NCBI GenBank assembly: GCA_018292915.2
Contig: JACVVK020000390.1
Coordinates: forward strand, 570,001 to 634,000
From: Batillaria attramentaria
Lineage: Eukaryota; Mollusca; Gastropoda; Batillariidae
DNA: 64,000 bases
Direction: 5' to 3'
Shown: piece after piece, positions 1-11,939 of the stretch
How the letters are laid out: every line of letters begins with the position of its first letter
Position numbering within the stretch: position 1 is the stretch's first letter
Translations under genes and position numbers: made by a program
The notes under the pieces: model-generated
Told to the model about the DNA's origin: nothing
Database searches by the model: none
What the model saw: the letters and a program-made list of their open reading frames with translations, nothing else

Positions 1-391
1 AGAAAGAAAGAAAGAAAAAAAGAACCCCCCCCCCTCCCGAGAAACTAAATAGCTAGAAGGGTCGTGTGTATGCATAGAAAAGGGGTTTTTGAATGCGTGA
101 AGTCTGTGCTCAAGTTTTGTTTGCTTTGTTTGGAGATGTTTTGTGTTTTTCATCTACAGATGCCCTCTAAGTGGGAAACTTGGCAAACTCTCGTGGCCGA
201 ATATTCGATCTGCATGGAGTTACAAGAAAAATTACAGCTTCGTTCGCTGACTAGTTTTTGTGGCTTTGTATCCTGGTTTATTTTTTTTTAGGAGGATCGT
301 ATGACAACGTGAATTAAAAAAAGGTTTCTATAAAAACTGAGTTGTTTTTTGAGTTTATTGAGTGCCGCCAGGCTATCGCTTTTGATTTTTG

Positions 392-393
<2 letters not shown>

Positions 394-457
<64 letters not shown>
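394..457. repeat. (CA)n microsatellite
   Basis: An uninterrupted CA dinucleotide run of about 64 bp. Cysteine/valine and threonine/histidine open frames across it are artefacts of the repeat. Confidence 0.95.
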
Positions 458-459
<2 letters not shown>

Positions 460-2190
460 AACAGACAAACAGCTACAATGGTTTTGGTTCTTATATTAAT
501 ACGCTGCAACGATAACATATATAAAGACATCTGATTTGTAACAAATTCAGCAACAAAAGGGAAAACGCGTGTAGTCTCGCATCTCAATCAAAATTCAATT
601 TTTCTCCATTCATCTTGCTGCTGTAGCGAGTGCCCCAGTTTCGGAACTATGTAAAATTAAGCTTGCTGTTAAAAGAATAATCAGTAGGTTTGAGGACTCT
701 TTGTTCTAAGGTTTTCTGTACGTTGAGTAGGTGGCAAGGCGAACAGAAACGGTGACAGATGGCTTTGCACTGGTCAAAGTTTTCAAACTGTTGCAAAAGG
801 ACATAGGAATGGTTCACGAATGTCCAACTCCTATGCAGAAAATCATTTTGATGGGCTGGAGTTGTTTCTTCTGGTCAACCAGCAATAAGTTCCAATTATA
901 TGATGAAAATTGTCTCCGACTGATTACAAAATGAGCGAAATGTGGTAAGAAGTGAAGCTATACACATAATGCGCTCACTGAAATACGGTTTCACAGTACA
1001 CCAATCCTCATTTAAAGCACATCTTCGACTGTTACACACACTTGCACGACATGCCTACATCCAAAATGCGTATAAAAAAGTATGTATACCACTACAAACA
1101 AAGCGAATATTTAATGTAAATACATGTATAAGAAAACAAAAATCCCAGGAGAAAAAATTAATGAACTTGACTTTATATTTTGAATATCAATAAGAAAAGG
1201 CTTAAAGTTTCACACTGTATTTGATTATTTGCGAATACACTGCATAATGAACAATGAGTAATATTTGAAGACAAACAAGCAAATGAGAAAAAAGTTGGTT
1301 ATGTAAATGGTGGGTTTATCCCTTTCTAGACGAAAAAAAGAACAGAAAACAAAAACAAAGCCCAAAGTAAAAAAGAAACAGTTGAAGCTTACATCAAAGT
1401 GTTTGGCAAAAACGAAGAAAAAATCTATAAAATCTGAAAGAACAAAAAAAAAAAAAAAAGGAAAAAAAGGGGGACATGTGTACAAAATGAACAAACTTGT
1501 CCTGACACTCATGTAGAGTACCGGTTGTCAAAACACACCCCAGGTTTTTGGTTCATTCACTCACAAAAACGGGAAACTTTAAACATTTGAGTCGGAAATA
1601 TTGCATACAATCAAGACATCAACAGCAGGTTCTGTGAAAATCACTACTGGCATTAAGGTGGGCAGTGAGAAAAGCAGATCACAAACGAAACGAAGCAAGT
1701 CAACAATATCTGAAAGAAAAAAATAAACAAACCACAAAAACCCAAACCAACAAGAGGAACCCCCGCCCCCCCCCCCCCCCCAATCTAACTCTATTCCTAA
1801 ATGTAAAGGAAGGGGGATTATAATTATGCTGGTACTGTTAACACAGTCAGGTAAAAGTACATTATGGACTCACTACCAAGTCTACTCTAAACATCAAGTG
1901 TTCGAGCTACAGAGGAAGGATTTCAAGTGAAACTAACAATGTAGTACATGCATTATCGTCCTGTTGTAAATGGAATCAAAACAGCAAAATACTGACAGCA
2001 GCAGGAAAAAATCTGAAAATAATCATGTTTGTTCATTTTGCTCTCACAAACTTAAACTCAGATCACTGGTTTTGGGAAAAAAACGTAGATACATAATATA
2101 ACGGCATAAATGGTAGGAAAAAGGTCAGCTTACAAATCTTTCAAAGCTACACACTTGAAAGCTCAGATTACACCCATAATATAAAATCTA

Positions 2191-2425
2191 TAAAAAAAAA
2201 ACCAAAAAAAACAAACCCAAAAAAAACAAACTTACCCCCCCCCCCCCAAAAAAAAAAAAAAACCCCAAAAAAAACCCAAAACAAAAAAAAACAAAAAAAA
2301 AAACAACTTACCCCCCCAAAAAAAACAAAACAAAAAAAAAACAAACAAACCCCCCCCCCAAAAAAAAACAAAACAAAAACAAACAAACACAAAACAAAAC
2401 AAAAAAACAAACAAAAAAACCCCTC
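2191..2425. repeat. A/C-only low-complexity tract
   Basis: About 235 bp of A runs, C runs and CAAA-type words with almost no G or T on the plus strand. It is one of six similar tracts in the window, all with A and C on the same strand. Confidence 0.85.
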
Positions 2426-4019
2426 CATGAATCCAAAATAACTGGATTAAATTACAAAACTTTATGATTTCACAATACATCTTGAGCTATGTTTATCTTA
2501 ATACAGTATAGTGTTTGCAGAAAAAAAATCAATGTTCAAGCATGCGGTGGGTGCCTGGCAGATTAATAAAAGAGTCCTGTAGATCACTGGATCATGATTA
2601 TTAAATTCTGGTGTGCAGCAAACTGTGATCGAAGTTTCACACGCCAGCCTAGCTGGTTAAAGGCCCCATTGCTACCATTTTTAACTTCACAGATCGTTCT
2701 GAGCTGTTTTTGTAGTGTCCAGCAACACATCACTAAGACACATGCACAAATACATGCACAGATTGGCACGTGTTCAACTGATTGGAGCCAAAACGCAATA
2801 GCTGGTGGCAGTGTCACTGACGACAACTGACAAACATGGCAGAGGTTGTATACAGATGGTTGCGTTTTCTTCGTTTGCACAGCCATCAAACGTCAGTGAG
2901 TTGCATTCAGAGCTATACTAACTTCTAAAACTATTTTGGGAGGACAGGCACAGTCACAAACACAACTGTTCCAGAACAGAATTCTCCCTATCTAAAGCCT
3001 TCCCATGGTAGCAATCGTTTCTATTAGCAGAAGAGATCACCAGACAGAAACATACTGAGTTATGCACATTTTTGCATCCTTCAGGGCAAAAGTACTCCCT
3101 TACCCATTCTCAGGGCAAAAGCAGTGATTTTCATCACAGTCCCATTCATGGATACACTTCAAGGAAACCACTATGCTAATCAATGTACATATATTATCCG
3201 CACTAGGCAAAAAAGCCTGTCAGCTGTGTATAGAGATGCGTGTACCACTGCTGTAAAATCAGAACATGTCACTGCCTCTGCGGCGTGATCAGAATACCAC
3301 GAAAGAGCATGTACAGAAAACATTATGCTTCGCACTAGAATCTCAGTGGTTTAACATTTCTTTTTTATGACCCACGTGACTGCATTGCATAAAAGATGAC
3401 TTGTATTTATTCTATGCAAGAGCATTATTATAAAGTTTGTGAGAAATCAGTCTCTAAATGCTTGAACTGCCTGAAAATCAGCACACGAAAGATCTACTCT
3501 CTTACTACACTACTTATGGTACATCAACATGAGTAACCTCAGCGAGCATTTACTTTATAAACTATTACCCTGAAATTTTCCTGAAGGAAATGCCTCCTTC
3601 AGATTTATGCCCTAAAAGGCAAAAATCCAAAACAAAATTAAATTTTTTTTTTTTTTTTGATCAGTCTACATCTACGTAACCTGTGAGTTACATCCTAGTT
3701 TTCAATTCTTTTCAATTCTCCCCCAAGACATTTTCAACCAACTACTTCTTTGGTATTTTCTGATTTATATGAAAACAGGGTCTAGTCTCTCTAACAGCTA
3801 CAGACACACGTACAGTGTTTTCTTGAGCAGCTACACGTATTACAAGCTAAGCAAATGGCAAAAACCATGGCAAGATAATAAAAAGCTAACTGTTCTCAAA
3901 AAGAGATCACATTCAAGCAGTAAACAGTAGAATTATTCTGTACAAATGTATCTAAAATGCAAGGTAATACTGAGTCTATAATCACACATAGGAAGCACAG
4001 CTGAGCAGACAAGAAGGAC

Positions 4020-4021
<2 letters not shown>

Positions 4022-4084
<63 letters not shown>

Positions 4085-4102
4085 CGTGCGCGCATGTGTG
4101 TA
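4022..4102. repeat. (GT)n microsatellite
   Basis: A GT dinucleotide run that becomes GTGC and GCGC at its right end. Confidence 0.95.
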
Positions 4103-4875
4103 TAGCCACATTAACAAGCAAGACTATGAAGAGACTACATGTACTTCAGTCAAGCCAGGCAAGTTGCAAATAAAAAAAATTCTGTGATACAAAAATGTGT
4201 TGAAATACCATTCGATGGTCAGAAACTTGTGAGCAAAAGATTGATTTTGCACTGGCTGGAAGCACAGCTTACTTGCATATCTTCATAATCAACTAGACAT
4301 TGAATATTGTTTGAATACTCCAGACAAGCCGCATCAAGCACTGTGTACCATTCCCCTAAATCAAACGTCACAGAAACTGTTAAATGAATATCAGATCATA
4401 CAGAAGCAAGATCACAGGCTCATCATCAAAACAGCAACTACAACTGCATGGCAAAATCGTCCACAGACATTCTGAGCAGAGGAATAAACATTACATCCAT
4501 GCTCTTGAATAAAAATTTCTTGGAGACATGATACCTTCTGAATGCCTTTGTGGTCTTATACATATCATACACATACCGTAATCCTCACAGTGACTTGTAT
4601 CAGAAGAGTGAGATATCTTCCCAGGGCAATGAATAAGAATAAGCAGAAAGTAATCTATGATCATGAATTATCCACTATTTCATACACAGATATACAAGTA
4701 TGTGCATGTATTATGGTTGGAGAAAGTCAAATAAGTATGTGCATACACAACAAAACTATCAGTCAACATGTGATCTTAATCCACATTTACACGGAATGAA
4801 AAAGTTTGAATGTACATGTACACATACACACTCCCAGGTAAATAATGAAAAAAACATACATTTTAGATCTGATTT

Positions 4876-4955
4876 GTGACCCTCCACCACGAAATGAGTC
4901 TTCTTGTGCTATTTATTCATGTAACAAGACGACTTATTTCGTGGTGGAGGGTCAC
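4876..4955. mobile_element. 80-bp hairpin element, copy 1
   Basis: A near-perfect palindrome. The left arm begins GTGACCCTCCACCACGAAAT and the right arm is its reverse complement, giving arms of about 32 nt with two mismatches around a loop of about 16 nt. A second copy of identical length lies at 59154-59233. Two same-length copies with matching ends but unrelated flanks indicate a mobile foldback element, or a dispersed structured RNA. No clear target duplication is visible. Confidence 0.75.
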
Positions 4956-5533
4956 ATTTTGTCATATACTGAAAAGCAAAATGTAATAATATATGTTCAT
5001 AAAGACTGTTGCTGCAAGTGTTCAGAACCTTAACAATCTGAAGACACAACACATATTAACCCTGGTGGTGCTGAGAACGGAATATTCCGGACTACCTCTA
5101 TGGCTTCTTCAGCACGTAGACAAATTAACTGAGCAAGACCAGCGTTAAAGAAAAACATGGCAGCAGAAGTTTACACAGAGGTTGTATATGTTATGCTAGG
5201 GTTTGAGAATAACACGTAAAGCCACAAAGCAAGATGATCATCATCCTCAAAAAAGAAAGAAAGAAAGAAAGAAAAGCCGATCGTTTTAAGTCTTCTATGT
5301 AAAATCATTCTGAGGGCAGTGAAAAACAGACAAAACCAAACTTGTTTTAGGAACAGTACCTGGGCACAGCAAATTTGCATGTACTTTTTGCCACTAACAC
5401 TATTCGCTGGCATTACACAAATGATTCAGAAACGTAACTGATCGGACACATACATCCAGTTTGACATTCTGTAATTCAGACCTTGCAAAAATCCAACACA
5501 TATTCACTGAAACATGCTAATTATTGTATGAGC

Positions 5534-6032
5534 AGGGCTGCCACTTTCTGAGAGACAAAAAGCCTGAAAATTTTGAAAATTGACCCTCAAAATCTGAATG
5601 GAAGGAAAGCCACTCGTGGAGCCGGTGGAAGGAAGGAAGGGGGGGGGGGGGGGGAGCGGCGACAGTCAGGTGCTGTGCTGATAGACACAGACTCGCAATG
5701 TTTTTGGCCGGAAAAACAGGAAAACGCTTTAAAAACCACAGGAAAGGTCTTTGCCCGAAGGAAATCAAAAGCGGGGGGAGTGGGGGGGGGGGGGGGGGGG
5801 CTAAGTGCTGACGTCCCCGGAGAATGTGGGATATGGGGTGCAAAATGCACCTTACCCGGGAAAGCCGACGGTTCAGCAATAGACACAGACTCGCGATTTT
5901 TGGGCCGGAAAAGCAGGAAAACGCTTTAAAAAGCAGGAAAGCTCTTCACAGCCAGTTCAAAAATCAGGAAAACTCTTCACAGCCGGTTCAAACAGCCGGA
6001 AATCCGGCCAGAGGAGGAAGAGTGGCAGCCCT
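5534..6032. mobile_element. Non-autonomous hAT-like DNA transposon, about 499 bp
   Basis: The ends are inverted: AGGGCTGCCACT at the left and AGTGGCAGCCCT at the right. The flanks carry an 8-bp direct repeat, GTATGAGC at 5526-5533 and GTATGAGT at 6033-6040, with one mismatch. Eight-base target duplications and this style of terminal repeat are typical of the hAT superfamily. There is no transposase. Inside, a segment of about 50 bp (GACACAGACTCGC followed by GGCCGGAAAA) occurs twice about 200 bp apart, and two long G runs are present. Superfamily assignment is an inference from the ends. Confidence 0.7.
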
Positions 6033-7481
6033 GTATGAGTGTTTTCAGCTTTCCTTTTTGTGAGTGAATTGCATATATAGAAAATATATAACATAAAGCA
6101 AATATGACTAGAAGTAGCAGGACTGAGATGGGGGAGGAGTGCTGGGACAGAGGAGGGGAGGGGGGTAAGTTGGGGGGGGGGGGCTGACGACTAAACTGAC
6201 AGCTAGTTTCCTTTCAAACCAACTCAACAATTTTAAATTCTCCACACACCAATGTCTTGAGCACCCAGGGCTGCAGTGCAGTATTAGCCTTTGGCAAATT
6301 GTCAGTAAAACTGCTATATGATGAATTGCCAGAGAAAAGCTCTGACTGTGTGATCAAGCAGCCACAAATTGTTGAGAAGCGCAAACAGCTTGTGAAAAGT
6401 AGGGGTTCGTCAAAATGTTAGTGTAGTAACAAAAGGTATTAGGTAATTCCTGAGTGATAAGTTGGGTAAGAATGTTGGGGTTTAACTAAAAACAAAACTT
6501 GTAACCACCGTATATTTTATATATTATATTGCTCTGCTTGTATAAAATTATCGTCAGTTGCCAACGAAAATCCACACAAAATATTCCACTTCTTCAGGTT
6601 TGAATTCATAAAGCCAAAGACTCAGACTAACACATTCTAAATAATGCAATGGATGTGCCTACTCTACCACAGGTGTGACGACAGAACGAAGTGAAAATAA
6701 AGCGTGCTATTGCTTTCCATACTGGAACTCCAGTCATGCTGCCAATGCCAGCTTCCCCTTGGGACAACTGAGGTCATTTTACATACGTTTTGTTACTCAA
6801 ATTGCATACTGGTACAAGAAATTGTGGTCTCTCTCGTATATATCTCTCTCATACTTCACAACTGTGAAGATCTCAAGCAATCTTCAGCAACGTTAATAAC
6901 TGCACGGACGAACATGAGCAGCGAGCAGTATTGCAGTGAAATGGGCAGGCTGGTCTCTGACAGCAGTTTGGGTGTAACACGTGACCTTAACCCTTTCTGA
7001 TGCTACCATCATACATCTGGCACCGGCTATTCTGATCCCATGGTGATGTTGCACCATGTTGGCCAGATGATTTTATATTTAGAGGAAGCGTTGCTTAGAT
7101 GTTGTACTTTACTCTGACATCACCTTCAATGGGTTGCATGGGGAAATCTGACAGCAGACATGTTGGAAAGGGAGGTAAAATGTAAAACTGTTACAACTAT
7201 AGATCAGGTAGAATGAGTTAAACTCTGAGTGTGAGGTTTTCCAGCAGTGCAAAAACATTCAGCGGATGTACACATGCATGTGACACTGATATCACTATAG
7301 CTAGCAGTGTCAGTCAGCTGCCACTATTAACATTCTGACAAAATCCAGCAGCCCAGAGTTTGCTTGATGGGAGCAACAATAGGACATGTTTTCAAAAAAT
7401 CTGAAATTAGCCTGCTGGTCAGGGTGAGGCCGAGTTCTCTGAAATTGGCAAGAGGGGGTGACAGTGGAAAATTTAATGCGG

Positions 7482-7619
7482 TTATGCTTGGTTGAACATG
7501 TTGGCCTTTTCTTTGAATGCCTTCTTCCTTTCTTTCGCCTCCTCTGCTTGTTTTTTCTTCTCTTCTTGCTCTTGTCGAATTTCCTCCTCAAACTTCATAC
7601 TGGCTGACTGCTTCTCAAT
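7482..7619 (-). CDS. EFHD2: EFHD2-like coding exon 4 with stop codon
   Basis: Codes residues 151-195 and the TAA stop. The acceptor is TTTCCTCAG|ATT. The product ends KANMFNQA, matching the position where the vertebrate protein ends. Confidence 0.94.
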   Translation of the reverse strand: MEKQSASMKFEEEIRQEQEEKKKQAEEAKERKKAFKEKANMFNQA

Positions 7620-10600
7620 CTGAGGAAATAAAAAGTAAATGAAGCAAAGTACTGAAGCAGTAATGAAGGGATCAAAATGCCATAAACAGTTTCTTGAGCA
7701 GATGACCATGTTCACATTTGTGACCTTCCATGAGAAAACCCGGCTTAAGTGCAAAATTTTCAATTTTTCGTTTTTTGAGCCATCTTAAAGAAACAGCCTT
7801 GCTCTTTACAGCGCAACCCCCCCCCCCCCCCCTCCTTTTAAGACATCATAATTTAAGGGCAGAACTACCTGATTTGGGCAAAATCTCAATGTCGACCAGA
7901 TAGCACCTGCTGACCTTTGTTAGCCTCTAGCTCGGAACAGCGGCGTGCATCTTACGCCAGGTTTTCTCGTGGGTGGTCACATTTATTAAAATCAAATATC
8001 AATATAACTGCTGACAATTAAAAGTCTTTTCTTAAAAGCCTAACTGGACATGTATTTAATTAAAAATATTTCGGAACATTAAAGAAAACCCTTCCCCTAA
8101 AAGAAACCAAAAACAAAGCCCCCCCCCCAAAAAAAAACAAAAACAAAAACCAAACAAACAAACAAACAAAAAAAAAAACAATCAAAAACCCCCAAACAAA
8201 AAAAACAAACAAACCCAAAACAAAACAAACAAACAACAAACAAAACAAAAAAACAGAATAAGGAAAGAAAAAAAGGAGAGAAGACAAGGAAAGGAAAAAA
8301 AAAGTTCGAAAAGGTATATCAAGGACTAATTCCAAATCATTTCTTTGGCTCTCTGTATCAGGTACCCCCCCCCCCCCCCCCCCCCCGACTGTCTCTGCAT
8401 GCATAATCTGTGCACCTAGTATCCTTCAAAAAATATTACCTCCACCCTTCAGTTCTGTCTGGCTGTGATCAATACAGAAACAAATGATTTCACAAGTACA
8501 TTATCATGTCATCTTGGCTTGGAAGAAATTCTTCACCTGCTCCCTCAGAAAAACTGATTAGATGATACATGTACCAGTTCTGTTTAGCTGTGATCAAAAC
8601 ACAAACAACCAGATGATTTCATGAGTATATATATGATCATGTCACCTTGGCTTGGAAGAAATTCTTTGCTCCTTTAACACCCTCCTTGTCTACATCGATT
8701 TCTTCCATGTTGGCGTAAAGGTCCATGAGGCCACTTCCTTCTTCAAGCTCCCCAGCTGCAGCTTTTCTGAAGATCAAAAGGAACTGAAAAAAAATGAGCA
8801 TTCCTTTCATTTCAAGAAAATCTCTTCCTCACAAGGCCATGGGTACGAAGCTATTTGAAAATAATAACAATAATAATTGTACACAGTACATAATAAGGAA
8901 GCAGCAGAGGAAAAAAAGCAGTAGAAGAAAAAGAAGATGACAAAGGAAAAGAAGGAGCAAAAGAAGAAGATGACGAAGAAGAAGGAGAAAAATGAAGAAG
9001 AAGAAAAGAAGATGAAGAAAAAGATGACGGAGGAGAAGAAGAAGATGATGAAGAAGTAGATGCAGAAAACAAAGAAGAAGAAGAAAAGAAGACAAACAAG
9101 AAAAGAAAAAGAAGATGAAGGAGAAGGAGAAGAAGAAGATGACAATGAAGAAGTAGATGAAGAAAAAGGAGATGGAAAAAAAAAGGAAGAAGAAGAAGAA
9201 GGAAAAAAAAAAAAAAAAAAAAGGAGAAAAAAGAGAAAAAGAGGAAGCAGAATCTTTGAACAGGTGTGTGTTTCAGGCTATGTGTATTTGAAATGTGTCC
9301 CAGACACGCTTTGCAGATGTTTGTGAGAGTAGTTTTTGCTGTTGTGACAGGCTGTACTGAGCGCTGCGGATTTGTGTTATATGCTTGTCTTGAGGAAAGA
9401 GCTGGCAGTCTGGGCATTTTCTTTTTCTTTCTGAGCATCTCTTGTGGGCAGTCCGTGTGTCGTTCTTGGCTAACAAGTCTGTGCATGCTCAAACACTGGT
9501 GTTTGTCGACAGTTTGCCCTTTTAACTCCTTTTCCAACATCCCTATCCCCTACCCCACTGTGCCTTAAAATAGCTTTAACATTTTTGTGTAGTCAGCATG
9601 ATGACATGACAAGTGATTTGATCTAGTGGTTAAGGTAACTGACTTTGGATCCTATGCTGCCTGGTGTGAATCCCTGGGCTCGCATGTAAAAGTTGGGGTT
9701 AAAAAGTTCAGTCCCAGGTTAGAGTCTAACCTCAAACTAAACTAGCTCTCAGGTTAAATTTTCTGTTGGTTTTTTGTTTTAAATCAGGAAGCGGGTCCAT
9801 TCCAGCAAGGTGTCTATGCCATTATAGAAGGATTTTTCTTTCTTCGCTGCCTTTTTTAAAATTTAATTTTGCTTTTGGGTTTCTTTTGTTCTAGTCTGGG
9901 TTAGACCCGTAGCTGTGGGTTAAATTAACCTTGAGTTCTATATACGGGCCCTGGTGTGTTGTTTTTAATTATAGCAATGCGCTCATCCCCAGTGAGAGCA
10001 ACCCCCAGTCTTGCCAGTAATGGGATAAGGAAGAGTATTTAAATAAAGAAAATACATGAATAATCAGCCCCAGATTGAGCTTCTTGTCTGACCAACGATT
10101 TATGGATTTATATATTTAATAACAGCCAGCATGACTGTGGCTGTGTGTTCATGTGCACATTTTTGTGCAGCAGCGTTATCATTTCTGACTTTGTTAACAG
10201 CTCCACTGCAGCCTAACTTACCCTTAAAATCTCATGTACACACGCCATACATGTAATGATGTATTTGTAACACTGTAAACCACAAATTCATGACAGTTCA
10301 CCGGTGCATGATCAGGTGTGTAGTGTGCTGCATTCAGGTGTGCTAACTGGGGTCTTCCTTGAATGAGGTTAGCGTGCCTCTCATTTGAATGACCACCTCC
10401 CATTTTGTTTGGTCCAAGGGAGGTACTCCTGTACTCTGAATCTGGGCAGGATATAAATTAGCTCCAGCCAATGGGAATGCCTGTATAAAGCAAGAGCAAT
10501 TTGTATGGAAATACCTCCCGGAAGCTGATCTTGCCGTCATTGTCTTCGTCCACCTCCTTGATCATGGCCTTGAGGGACAGATGAGTCTGTGGTACTCCAA

Positions 10601-11424
10601 GCTTCTCCATCATCAGTTTCAACTCATTGAAGTCGATGAACTTATCCTTGCCAACGTCATATCTGAAAGGAATCATAAGGAAGGTGAACTGATTTCAACT
10701 TTGTGTGTTCAACCCCTCTCCCCCCCCCCCCCCCAAGTGTTCCCATTTATGAAAAGGTGTGCATATTTGTACGCACAAAACTCTTAAATTGATGCATAAA
10801 TTTAAGAACAGCGCATCAAAGGGGACACATGTTTTTGGTCTCGCCGTGACAACAGTATTTTTCCAGCACTCTGGGACATGTTCTGTCCAATGATAATGCT
10901 CTACCGGTATTTGGTAAGCGTGCGGGGTGCCTCGCTATGGCTGACATGCTACAATTCACATACATCTCTCCTACTTAGTGAATACTTTCGCAAACAACAA
11001 CAACAAAATGGTTTTGACATTTAGACCTTCTGTACCAAACGACCATGGACCCCCACAATTTACGAAAGGACCCTAAAAATTATGGAGAGAGGGTCCCAGG
11101 GACCCTTATATTTTCAAATCACAAGGAACACTGCCCTACTTCACTTCAGAACCCCACCCCCAGCCCCTGCTAATTACTTGGTCCAGCCCTGATAAGTACA
11201 AGGTGACTAAGCAAGCACACTAGATGCTAGCTGCAGGTGAAAGAAGAATGAGGAAGTTTGTACATGTACAAAAGGTGATTCACAGAGAACCCTGACAACG
11301 CAAGAAAGGAACAGGATTAAGCTGCATGGTTGACACATCTGCTTGGTGAATTTAATATCCCAGTTAAAAATGCACACCCACAGCAAGTGAACAATAAAAC
11401 TTCCAAGTGGAGGACAGCAGGAAA

Positions 11425-11495
<71 letters not shown>

Positions 11496-11873
11496 TTCGC
11501 ATTAACATGCACCTTGTCAGTGTGGATGAAAAGAAAGGGGGCCATTGAATTTTTTTTAGCAGTCATGCAGTTATCTAAACAGGGCTATATGCAGTGATAT
11601 CACCATTTACAACTAGGCTATTCTTCCTCTTGTTATAGTTTCTATTGATATTCAGGTGTGCACAGAAAGCCTGTTAGTGTGATGAGGAAGTAATTTAAGG
11701 CAGGTAAAAGAAAACCCTTCCTGCTCATGAACACAAGAGATTTCGAATGAGATATGACCAGTTTGTAGCCTTCAGACAAAAGCAGGTCACCTGCACATTA
11801 AACTGGCTTAGATTGTTAAGCCCTTTAGTTTTCCTTCAGCTAACTGACCTGGTTCTCTCTCTTTGAGTCTTGA

Positions 11874-11939
<66 letters not shown>

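Larger units (their letters stand above)
1..7481. other. 3' flank of the EFHD2-like gene; no further gene recognised
   Basis: I see no coding exon, RNA gene or conserved protein fragment here apart from the repeats listed separately. The open frames present are short, unlike known proteins, or come from CA, A/C or G-rich low-complexity sequence. Part of this stretch is probably the 3' untranslated region of the EFHD2-like gene, which is read leftward from 7482. I cannot place its polyadenylation site. An AATAAA on the minus strand near 3405 is one distant candidate. Confidence 0.5.

Noticed and set aside
10981..11180. A possible unclassified repeat in EFHD2-like intron 1
   Set aside because: Runs of GGACCC-type words looked element-like, but I found neither inverted ends nor a second copy.
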